Source of the DNA: Gluconacetobacter azotocaptans
Lineage (GTDB): Bacteria > Pseudomonadota > Alphaproteobacteria > Acetobacterales > Acetobacteraceae
Assembly (NCBI RefSeq): GCF_014174355.1
Contig: NZ_JABEQF010000007.1
Coordinates: 62,001 to 126,000, forward strand
Direction: 5' to 3'
DNA length: 64,000 nucleotides
Shown here: positions 1 through 8,609 of the stretch, one piece after another
How the letters are laid out: every line of letters begins with the position of its first letter
Position numbering within the stretch: the stretch's first letter is position 1
The notes under the pieces: model-generated
Told to the model about the DNA's origin: nothing
What the model saw: the letters and a program-made list of their open reading frames with translations, nothing else
Database searches by the model: none
Position numbers and translations under genes: made by a program

Positions 1-35
1 CACCCGCATGTCTACCCGCCCGCCCCAGGAATGGT

Positions 36-1220
36 TCAACGCACCCGCCAGATCAGGGTGGACGACACGGCATAGTTCCAGACCACGGCAATCGCCGCCC
101 CGGCCGCGCCCGCCTGGTTCCACCGGCCGTCGTTGCTGAACATCGCGCGGGCGATGCCGATATCGGCGACCGCCCCCACCGAACAGATCAGCAGGAACAG
201 CACCAGCCCGCCCCACATCCGCCCGCCGCGCAGGCGGCAGTCGCGGTAGGTCAGCGCATTGTTCATCCAGAAATTCGCGACCATGGCGACGAAGGTCCCG
301 ATCCCCTGCCCCTCGGCAAAGCCGACGCCGCACCGGTGCGCGATGCCCAGGACCGCCAGATTGACCAGGATGCCGACCAGCCCGACGCAGCAGAAGCCGA
401 GGAAGCGGATCGGCAGGAAGCCCCGGCAGAACTTGTCCAGCATCATCGCCAGGAACTGCAGCAGGACCAGCGCGTCCAGCTTGCTTTCCCCCGCCGCGCG
501 GGGGCGGAAGATGAAGGGCACCTCCAGCACGCGCGGCCGTTCAGCGGCCGACAGGAACACGTCGAGCAGGATCTTGAAGCCCGTCCCCGACAGGCGGGGC
601 ACTGCGCGTTCGAACACATCGCGCCGCATCGCGAAGAAGCCGCTCATCGGGTCGCCCAGCCGCACCGGCAGAAGCGTCTGCACCAGCCGGATGCCCCCAT
701 CCGACAGGAACGTCCGCCAGCCGTTCGCCAGCCCCGCATTGTCACCACCCGGGACATGCCGGCTGCCGACGGCGATGTCGTACCCGTCCCGCGCCACCGC
801 ATCGATCAGCGCGCCCAGGCAGGTTTCGTCATGCTGCATGTCGCCGTCCATGACGGCGACGATCGGCGCCGAGGACGACAGCACCCCCTCGATCACCGCC
901 GAGGACAGGCCGCGCCGGCCGATACGCAGGATACCGCGCACGCGGGCGTCCATTTCGGCAAGGGCACGGATTTCGTCGATCGTACCGTCGGGCGAGTTGT
1001 CATCGACGAAGACCACCTCCCACGACCGGCCCCGCAGTGCCACCGACAGGGCGGCGACCAGCGGCCGGACATTCGCCCGTTCGTTGTAGCAGGGAACGAC
1101 GATGCTGATGTCGACGGGCGAGCGTGCCGTGTCCGCCGCCCCGTGCCCCCCCCGGGGGTCCACGTCGCGCCGCATCCCTGCGGTCGGATCGTCGACCATG
1201 GGAGGTACGATTGCCGTCAT
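36..1220 (-). CDS. GT2 glycosyltransferase fused to a GtrA-like membrane domain
   Basis: 394 aa. Residues about 37-260 are a GT2 (GT-A fold) domain of the polyprenyl-phosphate mannosyl/glucosyltransferase type: an ISIVVPCYNE start strand, VVFVDDNSPDGT, and a VMDGDMQHD metal-binding DxD-like motif. The C-terminal part (about 265-394) has four hydrophobic segments resembling GtrA. The likely role is transfer of a sugar from a nucleotide donor to a polyprenyl phosphate at the inner membrane, then flipping or anchoring. The start overlaps the stop of the upstream Lrp-type gene by 4 bp, so the two are probably cotranscribed. The sugar and the glycan it serves cannot be read from the sequence. Confidence 0.9.
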   Translation of the reverse strand: MTAIVPPMVDDPTAGMRRDVDPRGGHGAADTARSPVDISIVVPCYNERANVRPLVAALSVALRGRSWEVVFVDDNSPDGTIDEIRALAEMDARVRGILRIGRRGLSSAVIEGVLSSSAPIVAVMDGDMQHDETCLGALIDAVARDGYDIAVGSRHVPGGDNAGLANGWRTFLSDGGIRLVQTLLPVRLGDPMSGFFAMRRDVFERAVPRLSGTGFKILLDVFLSAAERPRVLEVPFIFRPRAAGESKLDALVLLQFLAMMLDKFCRGFLPIRFLGFCCVGLVGILVNLAVLGIAHRCGVGFAEGQGIGTFVAMVANFWMNNALTYRDCRLRGGRMWGGLVLFLLICSVGAVADIGIARAMFSNDGRWNQAGAAGAAIAVVWNYAVSSTLIWRVR

Positions 1221-1708
1221 GGCATCGCCATGCCGTGCGGCGACACCGGCACCCCCGCGCGGCTGAGCGAGGTCCGGATGGTCTGCAGGGTCTGCACCCG
1301 GCTGACATGCGGGCTTTCGGTCAGGCGGCGGGTCAACTGGTTTTCATGCGCGGCGTCGCGCGCCACCAGCCGCACCAGGAAATCGCCGCCGCCCCGGATC
1401 ATGTGGCATTCCCGGACTTCCGGCCAGTCGGCGACCTGGGCCTCGAAGGCCGCCAGGACGCTTTCCTTCTGGCTGTCCAGCCCGATCAGTGCGAACAGCG
1501 TGATCGTCCACCCCAGCAGCGCGGCATCGGTATCGGCATGATAGCCGCGGATCAGCCCTTCTTCCTCCAGCCGCCGCACGCGGCGCAGGCAGGGCGGGGC
1601 GGAAATCCCGACCCGGCGCGCCAGTTCCACGTTGGTCATGCGGCCATCCGCCTGGAGTTCGGCGACGATCCGACGGTCAATCGCATCCAGGTCCATCACT
1701 TCAGTCAT
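1217..1708 (-). CDS. Lrp/AsnC family transcriptional regulator
   Basis: 163 aa from the ATG at 1708 (MTEVMDLDAIDRR), preferred over upstream starts because Lrp proteins begin just before the helix-turn-helix and a purine-rich GAGACGGAA lies in front. An N-terminal winged HTH (about 5-65, with ELARRVGISAPPCLRRV as the recognition region) precedes a RAM/AsnC ligand-binding domain containing HMIRGGGDFLVRLVARD. Such proteins form octamers that bind amino acids. It overlaps the glycosyltransferase gene by 4 bp and is divergent from trxB, so the 138-bp gap may hold control sites for both directions. The effector is unknown. Confidence 0.9.
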   Translation of the reverse strand: MTEVMDLDAIDRRIVAELQADGRMTNVELARRVGISAPPCLRRVRRLEEEGLIRGYHADTDAALLGWTITLFALIGLDSQKESVLAAFEAQVADWPEVRECHMIRGGGDFLVRLVARDAAHENQLTRRLTESPHVSRVQTLQTIRTSLSRAGVPVSPHGMAMP

Positions 1709-1846
1709 TTCCGTCTCAAACATCCAGACGGCAGGATATTGCAAGCGTCCCGCCGGGAAAAGGCCACCCCGAAACGTCATTCGTCTTGTGCCCCGCGCAT
1801 TGGGCGGCCATATCCCCTGCATCACGATCACATCGACGCCGAGTCA

Positions 1847-2809
1847 ATGACCCAGACAATCTCCACCGACCTGCTCGTCATCGGGGCCGGACCCGCCGGC
1901 TATACGGCCGCGATCTATGCCGCGCGCGCCAACCTCAAGCCCGTCCTCGTCGCCGGCCTCCAGCCCGGGGGGCAACTGATGATCACCACGGACGTGGAGA
2001 ATTATCCCGGCTTCGCCCGCGGCATCCAGGGCCCCGAACTGATGGAGCAGATGGCCGCCCAGGCGGCCCATGTGGGGACGCGGATCGTCCACGACATCAT
2101 CACCGAATGCGACATGAAGGGCCGGGGCGGCCCGGATGCGCCCTTCCGGCTGACCGGCGATTCGGGCGATGTCTACCTGGCGCGGTCCGTCGTCATCGCG
2201 ACGGGCGCGCAGGCCCGGTGGCTGGGCATCCCCGGCGAGTCCCGCTATCAGGGCGCCGGGGTTTCGGCCTGCGCCACCTGTGACGGGTTCTTCTATCGCG
2301 GGCGCACGGTGGCTGTGGTCGGCGGCGGCAACACCGCGGTCGAGGAAGCCCTGTACCTCACCCATCACGCCAGCCACGTCACGCTGATCCACCGTCGCGA
2401 CCATTTGCGCGCCGAACGCATCCTGCAGGACCGGCTGTTCGCCAACCCCAAGATCTCGGTGAAATGGAACACCGTCGTCGACGACATCGTCGCCGACGCC
2501 ACCCCCGCCGTCGTTACGGGGCTGAACGTGCGCGACACCGTGACCGGGCAGCGCGAACAGCTGGCGGTGGACGGCGTCTTCATCGCCATCGGCCACACCC
2601 CGAACACCGCAATATTCCGCGATCAGGTCGAAACAGACGACGAAGGGTATATCGTCACCCCGCCGGGCGGCACGCGCACCTCGGTTCCCGGTGTGTTCGC
2701 GGCGGGCGACGTGCAGGACCGCATTTTCCGCCAGGCGGTGACCGCCGCCGGAACGGGCTGCATGGCGGCGCTGGAGGCGGAACGTTACCTGGCGGGAATT
2801 TCGGACTGA
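1847..2809 (+). CDS. trxB: Thioredoxin-disulfide reductase
   Basis: 320 aa, the usual length for low-molecular-weight thioredoxin reductase. It transfers electrons from NADPH through FAD and a CxxC pair to thioredoxin in the cytoplasm. Visible motifs are the N-terminal FAD site GAGPAGYTAAIYAARA, the redox centre CATC (Cys142 and Cys145), the NADPH-binding VVGGGNTAVEEA and the C-terminal FAD motif GVFAAGDVQD. The ATG at 1847 is chosen because it begins directly before the FAD-binding strand. A LysR gene follows 88 bp downstream on the same strand; trxB followed by an LsrB-type regulator is a recurrent alphaproteobacterial order. Confidence 0.97.
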   Translation: MTQTISTDLLVIGAGPAGYTAAIYAARANLKPVLVAGLQPGGQLMITTDVENYPGFARGIQGPELMEQMAAQAAHVGTRIVHDIITECDMKGRGGPDAPFRLTGDSGDVYLARSVVIATGAQARWLGIPGESRYQGAGVSACATCDGFFYRGRTVAVVGGGNTAVEEALYLTHHASHVTLIHRRDHLRAERILQDRLFANPKISVKWNTVVDDIVADATPAVVTGLNVRDTVTGQREQLAVDGVFIAIGHTPNTAIFRDQVETDDEGYIVTPPGGTRTSVPGVFAAGDVQDRIFRQAVTAAGTGCMAALEAERYLAGISD

Positions 2810-2897
2810 ATACCTTAATTCCTTGACCCGACCTTTTACTTCCGTCACCAAGATACATTGAATTCGCCAATGGCGCAGACAGAATCGGAGTAAATGC

Positions 2898-3782
2898 GTG
2901 GACTGGGACAAACTCCGGATTTTCCATGCGGTGGCCGAAGCCGGGTCGTTCACCCATGCGGGTGATGTGCTGAATCTGAGCCAGTCTGCGGTTTCCCGTC
3001 AGATTTCGGCGCTGGAGGAAGCCCTCCAGGTTCCCCTTTTCCACCGGCACGCGCGGGGGCTGATCCTGACGGAACAGGGCGAAACCCTGAACCAGACGGT
3101 GCGGGAAGTCTTTTCCAAGCTGGCGATGACCCAGTCGTTGCTGACCGAAAGCAAGGAAAAGGCCGCCGGCCGCCTGCGCGTGACCACCACGTCCGGCTTC
3201 GGAACCTGCTGGCTGACGCCGCGCCTGCACCGCTTCATGGACGCCAATCCCGACATCATCATCACCCTCATCCTCGAGGACAATGATCTCGACCTTGGCA
3301 TGCGCGAAGCCGATGTCGCGGTGCGGATGCATCCGCCGCGCCAGCCAGACCTGATCCAGCGCCATCTGGCGGATTTTCCGCTGCCGATCTATGCCTCCCC
3401 CAGCTATCTCGAGGAATTCGGCACCCCCACCACGCTCGACGACTTGTCGAAGCACAAGCTGGTCCTGTTCGGCGGCTATCACCCGCCGGTCCCGCACATC
3501 AACTGGCTGGCCGAGGCCGGCGTTCCGGCGGACGAGAAGCGCCCCGCACGGGTCGAGGTCAACAGCCTCGCCGCCATGGCCTCCGCCATCGCCACAGGCG
3601 TCGGAATCGGGTCGATTCCCCTGTATGCGGCGGCGCAGCACCCGAATCTGGTCAAGATCCTGACCGAGGTCACCGTGCCGACGGTCGACGCCTATTTCGT
3701 GTATCCCGAGGAACTTCGCACCTCCAAGCGCGTCGCCGTCTTCCGTGATTTCCTGCTGGCGGAAATCAACGGGCGCCACTGA
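2898..3782 (+). CDS. lsrB: LysR-type regulator, LsrB/VtlR-like
   Basis: 294 aa starting at GTG 2898 (MDWDKLRIFHAVAEAGSFTHAG); the nearby ATG at 2894 is out of frame. An N-terminal winged HTH (1-60, LNLSQSAVSRQISALEE) is followed by a LysR substrate domain (about 90-290). The sequence and the position behind trxB fit the LsrB/VtlR group of Rhizobiales, which controls redox, lipopolysaccharide and small-RNA genes; that orthology is inferred from similarity and synteny. A strong hairpin terminator follows the stop. Confidence 0.88.
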   Translation: MDWDKLRIFHAVAEAGSFTHAGDVLNLSQSAVSRQISALEEALQVPLFHRHARGLILTEQGETLNQTVREVFSKLAMTQSLLTESKEKAAGRLRVTTTSGFGTCWLTPRLHRFMDANPDIIITLILEDNDLDLGMREADVAVRMHPPRQPDLIQRHLADFPLPIYASPSYLEEFGTPTTLDDLSKHKLVLFGGYHPPVPHINWLAEAGVPADEKRPARVEVNSLAAMASAIATGVGIGSIPLYAAAQHPNLVKILTEVTVPTVDAYFVYPEELRTSKRVAVFRDFLLAEINGRH

Positions 3783-3810
3783 ACGGCGCAGCATCACACG
3801 GTCTGAAGAA

Positions 3811-3837
3811 AGGGCGACCGCATCGGTCGCCCTTTTT
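3811..3837 (+). terminator. Rho-independent terminator after the LysR gene
   Basis: A perfect 9-bp stem, AGGGCGACC (3811-3819) with GGTCGCCCT (3825-3833), has a 5-nt loop and runs into a T tract. It sits 29 bp after the LysR stop codon. Confidence 0.9.
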
Positions 3838-3871
3838 GTGACTGTTCGACCGAAGGCCGTCTCAGGGCTCT

Positions 3872-3951
3872 GCCCTGAAACCCGCCAAAGGCCACGGGCC
3901 TCTGGAAACCGATCTGTTATCCATGATCGGGGGCCAGGGCCTCGGCCCCCT
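3872..3951. repeat. Intergenic repeat, copy A
   Basis: About 80 bp lying between two convergent genes. Its sequence matches, in inverted orientation, the segment 18978-19059, sharing blocks such as CCCGCCAAAGG and CCAGGGCCTCGG. It contains GC-rich self-complementary segments. It abuts the stop codon of the small minus-strand gene at 3950. It is probably a dispersed element that may double as a bidirectional terminator. Confidence 0.65.
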
Positions 3952-4159
3952 ACAGCGGCCGATGTGCCCGGTCCATCAGGCGGCGCCAGCCGGCCTTGAT
4001 CTGCACCAAAAGCGGGTTCGGCCGCGCCGCTGCCGCAACGACGATCTTCTGGTCGTCCTTCTGGGTCAGCCATTTATCCAGGCTGACCCCGGCCTTGGCG
4101 GCGCGCCGCGCCTCATATGCCTGCTTTCCCATACTGCCCTGCGCGCGCTGATCGGCCAT
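3950..4159 (-). CDS. Small hypothetical protein
   Basis: 69 aa, starting MADQRAQGSMGKQAYEARR, rich in Ala, Arg, Lys and Gln, with no membrane segment and no recognised domain. An AGGGAG ribosome-binding site lies about 8 nt before the ATG, and the residue composition looks like a folded or helical basic protein rather than an antisense shadow. It stands alone, convergent with the LysR gene and separated from it by a repeat. Function unknown. Confidence 0.55.
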   Translation of the reverse strand: MADQRAQGSMGKQAYEARRAAKAGVSLDKWLTQKDDQKIVVAAAARPNPLLVQIKAGWRRLMDRAHRPL

Positions 4160-4318
4160 CGTCCGTCTCCCTCACACCGTCAAAACAGGCCGCGTCCAGG
4201 CCTCGCCCCAAAGGCAGGTACGGCCCGTCGAACCATCTGAAGAGGCTTCATAAAACAAAAAACCAGAGAGCACACGTCATGGATCATGCCCGTCGCGGCG
4301 CGTCCCCGGGTACCTGAC

Positions 4319-4609
4319 CTAGCTGTGGCGGTGACCGGTCCGCTTGAGCTGACAACGGCGCGAAAGGTCGCGATAGAACATCGCCTGCCCGATCGGCGCG
4401 AAGTAACGATGCCGACCGATGACACGCAGCTTGTGGCCCGGCGCCGCGATGACGGCATCGTGGCTCGCGCACAGATGCGCGGCCAGACCCGACCTGTGAG
4501 TGTGGACATGCCGGACCTGACCTGCCCACGCCGGCCCCACGACGCCCACCGCCATGACAGCAATCATAAGAAGAACCGAGATCACGTCCCGCACCCCGCG
4601 CCCTTTCAT
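4319..4609 (-). CDS. Small secreted hypothetical protein
   Basis: 96 aa. Residues 1-29 form a clear Sec signal peptide: basic start MKGRGVRD, a hydrophobic core ISVLLMIAVMAVGVVG, and a cleavage site after PAWA. The mature part is about 67 residues, rich in His and Arg, with two Cys. No family is recognised. An AAGAGG-like ribosome-binding site precedes the ATG. Being short and His-rich it might bind metal, but that is a guess. Same strand as ihfB, with a 155-bp gap between them. Confidence 0.5.
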   Translation of the reverse strand: MKGRGVRDVISVLLMIAVMAVGVVGPAWAGQVRHVHTHRSGLAAHLCASHDAVIAAPGHKLRVIGRHRYFAPIGQAMFYRDLSRRCQLKRTGHRHS

Positions 4610-4764
4610 GGCCCAGCCTCTTCCATAGAAAAGGATTCATAGCAGCAGCAATGGGAACATACCAAGAACATTCATGGGGAAAGCAGCCCCCCCGGAACCG
4701 TTACCGGAAAGGCTCAGGGATCGGTTCCAAATTCGTTTCTCAGCAGGCTTGTTGAAGCGGCCGC

Positions 4765-5064
4765 TCACTCATCCGTCGAGAGGGTCTGATGATTCACCCT
4801 CTCGCGCAATTCCTTGCCGGCCTTGAAGAAGGGGACGAGTTTTTCGTCCACCGACACCATGTCGCCGGTGCGGGGATTGCGTCCGGTGCGGGCATCACGC
4901 TTCTTGACCGTAAAGGCACCAAAGCCCCGCAATTCCACCCGATCACCCCGGGCCAGGGCGGCGCTGATCTCGTTGAAGATCGTCTGGACGATCAATTCAA
5001 CGTCACGACCGAGAAGGTGCGGATTCGCCGCCGCAAGTTCGGCGATCAGCTCCGATTTGGTCAT
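4765..5064 (-). CDS. ihfB: Integration host factor beta subunit
   Basis: 99 aa, standard length for an HU/IHF protein. It begins [17 protein letters not shown], has the family signature [21 protein letters not shown] with the DNA-intercalating arm, and a C-terminal helix [14 protein letters not shown]-beta pairs with IHF-alpha to bend DNA at specific sites. It lies 20 bp or so downstream of sppA on the same strand, an arrangement common in alphaproteobacteria. Confidence 0.95.
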   Translation of the reverse strand: MTKSELIAELAAANPHLLGRDVELIVQTIFNEISAALARGDRVELRGFGAFTVKKRDARTGRNPRTGDMVSVDEKLVPFFKAGKELRERVNHQTLSTDE

Positions 5065-5084
5065 CCATCCCTCCCGAATGCGGC

Positions 5085-6026
5085 TTAAGGTTTCCAGATC
5101 GCAACGGCCCCGTCAAGCGCAACGCCTTGCGAAAGCACACTTCCTGTCCACTCGTCATCCAGAATCAAACCCAGCATACCACCGATCGCACGGCGCAGCC
5201 ACGGCCGTGCCGAACGGATCCTCAGATCAGTAACGGCGACGGCCTCCGGCAGATGCAGCGTCTTGATCAGCCACGCCTTCGCATCGGCCTCGGTCCCGAT
5301 CTGGTCGACCAGACCCAGCGCCAGCGCCTGCCGCCCCGTATAGGGACGGCCATCCGCCAGTGCCCGCACCCGCTCGACCGGCATATGGCGGCCCTGGGCC
5401 ACCATGGTCACGAACTGGTCGAACAGATCGGCCACCACGCCCTGAAGCATCTGGCGCCCTTCGGGCGACAGCGGCTGCACCGCAGAAGGCTGCCCCTTCA
5501 TCGGCCCGGACACCAGCTGATCCACCTTGACGCCGACGCGGTCCAGCAGGCCCGAGACATCCGGCGCCTCCATGATCACGCCGATCGACCCCGTCAGCGT
5601 CGATTGCGCGGCGAACAGGCGCTGGCCGGGAACCGAGATCATGTACCCCGCCGACGCCGCGACTCCTCCCATCGAAACCGCCACCGGCTTGCGGGCGGCG
5701 AACCGGGCAATCGCGTCATGCAGGGCTTCGCCCCCGCTGACCGACCCACCGGGACTATCGACGACCAGAATCATGCCCCGGACCGACTTCTCGGTCGTCG
5801 CACGGTCGATCAGGTCCAGTTGCTTGCGATTGTCGGCACCGATCACTCCGGTGATTCGCAAGCGCACAAGACGATCGCGCTGCACCACGCCGCCCGCATG
5901 GAACAGCGAATGGCTGCCGGCACCGACCAGCGCCAGCACAAAGGCGGCGACGGCCGCCACCCGCCACACCAGCAGGCGCCGTTTCAGGCGCAACCGGTCG
6001 ACGACAAGGTCGGGATCAGGCGCCAT
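5085..6026 (-). CDS. sppA: Signal peptide peptidase SppA (S49 serine protease)
   Basis: 313 aa from the ATG at 6026; a longer frame would need a TTG start, and a GGGAGGG ribosome-binding site fits the ATG. One N-terminal membrane anchor (about 22-45, [16 protein letters not shown]) precedes a ClpP-like S49 domain. The motif [14 protein letters not shown] forms the oxyanion region, the nucleophile Ser lies in GGVAASAGY, and the general-base Lys is probably in SGPMKG. It degrades cleaved signal peptides in the inner membrane. Short, SppA36K-type, single-domain form. Likely cotranscribed with ihfB. Confidence 0.93.
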   Translation of the reverse strand: MAPDPDLVVDRLRLKRRLLVWRVAAVAAFVLALVGAGSHSLFHAGGVVQRDRLVRLRITGVIGADNRKQLDLIDRATTEKSVRGMILVVDSPGGSVSGGEALHDAIARFAARKPVAVSMGGVAASAGYMISVPGQRLFAAQSTLTGSIGVIMEAPDVSGLLDRVGVKVDQLVSGPMKGQPSAVQPLSPEGRQMLQGVVADLFDQFVTMVAQGRHMPVERVRALADGRPYTGRQALALGLVDQIGTEADAKAWLIKTLHLPEAVAVTDLRIRSARPWLRRAIGGMLGLILDDEWTGSVLSQGVALDGAVAIWKP

Positions 6027-6068
6027 TGCGCCCGATCCCTCCCAGGACCTGCCCAACGCGCATCGCGA

Positions 6069-6545
6069 TTACTGCGCGGCGGCCTTGCGGCCGCGCCGGG
6101 CCGGCTTGCCCACATCCTCGGCGGCCGGAGCCTCCTCGGTCACGGCGGTGATCTTGCGACCCAGCCCGATTTCGCGCGCCAGGGTGGACCGGCGCTCGGC
6201 ATAGTTGGGGGCGACCATCGGATAATCCGAGGGCAGGCCCCAGCGCTCGCGATACTGTTCCGGCGTCATGCCATAGGCGCTCTGCAGATGGCGCTTCAGC
6301 ATCTTCAGCTTCTTTCCATCCTCCAGGCAGACGATATAGTCGGGGAAGACCGAACGCTTGATGGGTACCGCGGGCTGCAGCTTCTCGGGTTCCGGCGCCA
6401 CCTGGCCCAGGGATGTCAGCGCCTGGTAAACCTGCCGGATCAAGTCCGGAACCCCGTCGGGCACGACAGTGTTATTCGAGACATGAGCCGACACGATCTG
6501 CGCCGTAAGCTCCAGCAAGGGGGCATCCTGCTCAATTTCAGACAT
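6069..6545 (-). CDS. MucR/Ros family zinc-finger regulator
   Basis: 158 aa from the ATG at 6545 (MSEIEQDAPLLELTAQIVSAHVSNN), the usual start for this family; an ATG four codons upstream is also possible. The C2H2-like zinc-finger region is FPDYIVCLEDGKKLKMLKRHL followed by the diagnostic GMTPEQYRERWGLPSDYPMVAP. The C-terminus is Lys/Arg/Ala-rich. MucR/Ros proteins are H-NS-like regulators of surface polysaccharide, motility and cell-cycle genes in alphaproteobacteria. The upstream gap to the divergent ribokinase is AT-rich, as expected for a MucR target and possible autoregulation (inference). Confidence 0.93.
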   Translation of the reverse strand: MSEIEQDAPLLELTAQIVSAHVSNNTVVPDGVPDLIRQVYQALTSLGQVAPEPEKLQPAVPIKRSVFPDYIVCLEDGKKLKMLKRHLQSAYGMTPEQYRERWGLPSDYPMVAPNYAERRSTLAREIGLGRKITAVTEEAPAAEDVGKPARRGRKAAAQ

Positions 6546-6669
6546 ACTGTTTTCCATTCTGTTATTCTGTTTAAAGTTTCTTCGTATTGAAATTTTTTGT
6601 GGTCAACTTTCAAATTGTATCAACACCAAATAATTAATACAACGCCCTTTCCTGATTGCAGCGGATTCC

Positions 6670-7626
6670 ATGATAACCATACCCCATCCTGAAAGTATAA
6701 ATCCACCCTTGGTTGTATTCGGCAGCGTCAATATCGACGTAGTGGCGCGCCTGAAGCACCTGCCGGCCCCCGGCGAAACGCTGCACGCCCTGGGCGCGCA
6801 TCTGGGGCTGGGCGGCAAGGGCGCCAACCAGGCGGTCGCGGTCGCGCGCCTGGGGGCCTCGGTCGTGCTCGCCGGCCGCACGGGGGACGACATGTTCGCC
6901 GATTACGCGCGTGCGGCCCTGCTGCGCGAGGGCGTCAATTCCGACCATCTGCTGCGCACGCCTCAGGACATGACCGGTCTGGCGATGATCTGCACCGATG
7001 CCGCGGGGGAAAACAGCATCGCCGTTGCCGGTGGCGCCAACATGACCATGGACGAATCGGACGTCGAGCGGCTGGTTCCACTGTTGTCGGCGAACGCCGT
7101 CGTGCTGATGCAATGCGAAATCCCGATGGATGTCATCCTGGCCGCCGCCCGCCGAATCGCCGCGATCGGGGCGATGCTGGTGCTGGACCCGGCGCCGGTC
7201 CCCGCCGCCGGCCTGCCCGACGCGCTGTTCGGGCTGGCCGGCGTGATGACCCCCAACGAGACCGAGACCGAATTGCTGACCGGCCTGCGCCCGCATGATG
7301 TCGACAGCGCGCTGGAAGCCGCGCGGCGCCTGCATGCGCGCGGCCTGGAACGCGCCATCGTCAAGCTCGGCGCCCGGGGCGTCGTGTTCTCCGACGCCGG
7401 GGGGCACGGATTCGTCCCGCCGTTCCGGGTGGCGGCCATCGACAGCGTGGCGGCGGGGGATTGCTTCAATGGCGGGCTGGCGGTCGCCCTGTCACGGGGA
7501 ATGGACCTGGGCCACGCGACGCGTTTCGCCGCCGCCTGCGGCGCCCTGGCCACCACCCGCAAGGGTGCATCCGAAGCCGCCCCCACCCTGGCGGAAGTCG
7601 AAGCCCTGCTGGCCGGTCAACCTTGA
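6670..7626 (+). CDS. rbsK: Ribokinase (PfkB family)
   Basis: 318 aa. It phosphorylates ribose to ribose 5-phosphate with ATP. Family marks are the N-terminal FGSVNIDVVARLKHLPAPGET, the substrate-binding GGKGANQAVA, the ATP-site MTPNETETELLTG, and the C-terminal anion hole and catalytic base DSVAAGDCFNGG. No ribose transporter is adjacent, so the ribose probably comes from nucleoside breakdown (inference). It is divergent from the MucR gene. Confidence 0.9.
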   Translation: MITIPHPESINPPLVVFGSVNIDVVARLKHLPAPGETLHALGAHLGLGGKGANQAVAVARLGASVVLAGRTGDDMFADYARAALLREGVNSDHLLRTPQDMTGLAMICTDAAGENSIAVAGGANMTMDESDVERLVPLLSANAVVLMQCEIPMDVILAAARRIAAIGAMLVLDPAPVPAAGLPDALFGLAGVMTPNETETELLTGLRPHDVDSALEAARRLHARGLERAIVKLGARGVVFSDAGGHGFVPPFRVAAIDSVAAGDCFNGGLAVALSRGMDLGHATRFAAACGALATTRKGASEAAPTLAEVEALLAGQP

Positions 7627-7715
7627 AAGGCCGGCTTTGGCAGGGGGCGCCGTTTGGGTACATGATCGCCGCCTGACACACCGGAAGCCTGCCGCGGCAG
7701 GCGTCAGGAGGCATC

Positions 7716-8405
7716 ATGATCGACCTGTACTACTGGACCACGCCCAACGGCCACAAGATCACGCTGTTCCTCGAGGAAACCGGCCTGCCCTACCGGCTGT
7801 TCCCGGTGAACATCGGCAAGGGGGAACAATTCGCTCCGGACTTCCTGAAGATCGCACCGAACAACCGCATTCCCGCCATCGTGGACAATGACCCGGCCGA
7901 TGGCGGCCCGGCGATCCCGATGTTCGAATCCGGATCGATTCTCTATTACCTCGGCCGCAAGACAGGCCAGTTCCTGCCCACCGGCCTGCGCGCGGAAACG
8001 GAAACCATGACCTGGCTGTTCTGGCAGATGGGCGGCCTGGGCCCCATGGCCGGGCAGAACCACCATTTCCGCCTCTATGCGCCCGAGAAGATCCCTTATG
8101 CGATCGAACGCTACACCAAGGAAACGCAGCGCCTGTACGGCGTGCTCGACCGCCATCTGACAGGCCGCGACTTCATCGTCGGCGACAGCTACACCATCGC
8201 CGACATGGCCTGCTATCCCTGGATTCTGCCGACGAACCAGGGTCAGGACCTGACGCAGTTCCCCAATCTGCGCCTGTGGCACGAGCGTATCGCGGCCCGC
8301 CCGGCGACCCGGCGGGCGTACGGCCTGGTCGATGCGGTGCGCAACGGCACGCCCCCGGTGCGCGACCCCGCCGACCGCGCGGCGATCTACGCCACCCTCG
8401 ACTGA
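7716..8405 (+). CDS. yfcG: Glutathione S-transferase, YfcG/Nu-class type
   Basis: 229 aa. The thioredoxin-fold N-terminal domain begins MIDLYYWTTPNGHKITLFLEE with the TPNG motif of YfcG-like disulfide-bond oxidoreductases, then NNRIPAIVD and the glutathione-contact FESGSILYYLG. The all-helical C-terminal domain carries the N-capping motif GDSYTIADMACYPW. Such proteins act in the cytoplasm on disulfides using glutathione. An AGGAGG ribosome-binding site lies directly upstream. An 11-bp GC-rich hairpin (8417-8444) follows the gene but has no T tract. Confidence 0.9.
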   Translation: MIDLYYWTTPNGHKITLFLEETGLPYRLFPVNIGKGEQFAPDFLKIAPNNRIPAIVDNDPADGGPAIPMFESGSILYYLGRKTGQFLPTGLRAETETMTWLFWQMGGLGPMAGQNHHFRLYAPEKIPYAIERYTKETQRLYGVLDRHLTGRDFIVGDSYTIADMACYPWILPTNQGQDLTQFPNLRLWHERIAARPATRRAYGLVDAVRNGTPPVRDPADRAAIYATLD

Positions 8406-8609
8406 TCCCACCCCCGGTCGGGCGGGCTGCCTTGCCCGCCCGACAAACTCCTGCCCCCTTTCCGCGTCATGATCCGCATCCACTTCGGCTCCAGGGCACA
8501 TGCCTGGACGCAGATGACTGATGACTGATATGCGCGCCCGCCATCGTTACCGCCCGACGCCTTCTGTTCTATCACCACATGTCCCCCGTCGTGCCGGAAG
8601 CCGTGCATC

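Noticed and set aside
2655-4073. A 472-codon minus-strand frame across the LysR gene and downstream
   Set aside because: It runs through a strong terminator and a repeat, and it has no recognisable domain.
8417-8444. An 11-bp perfect GC-rich hairpin after the yfcG-like gene as a terminator
   Set aside because: No T tract follows in the direction of transcription, so it is noted only as an inverted repeat.
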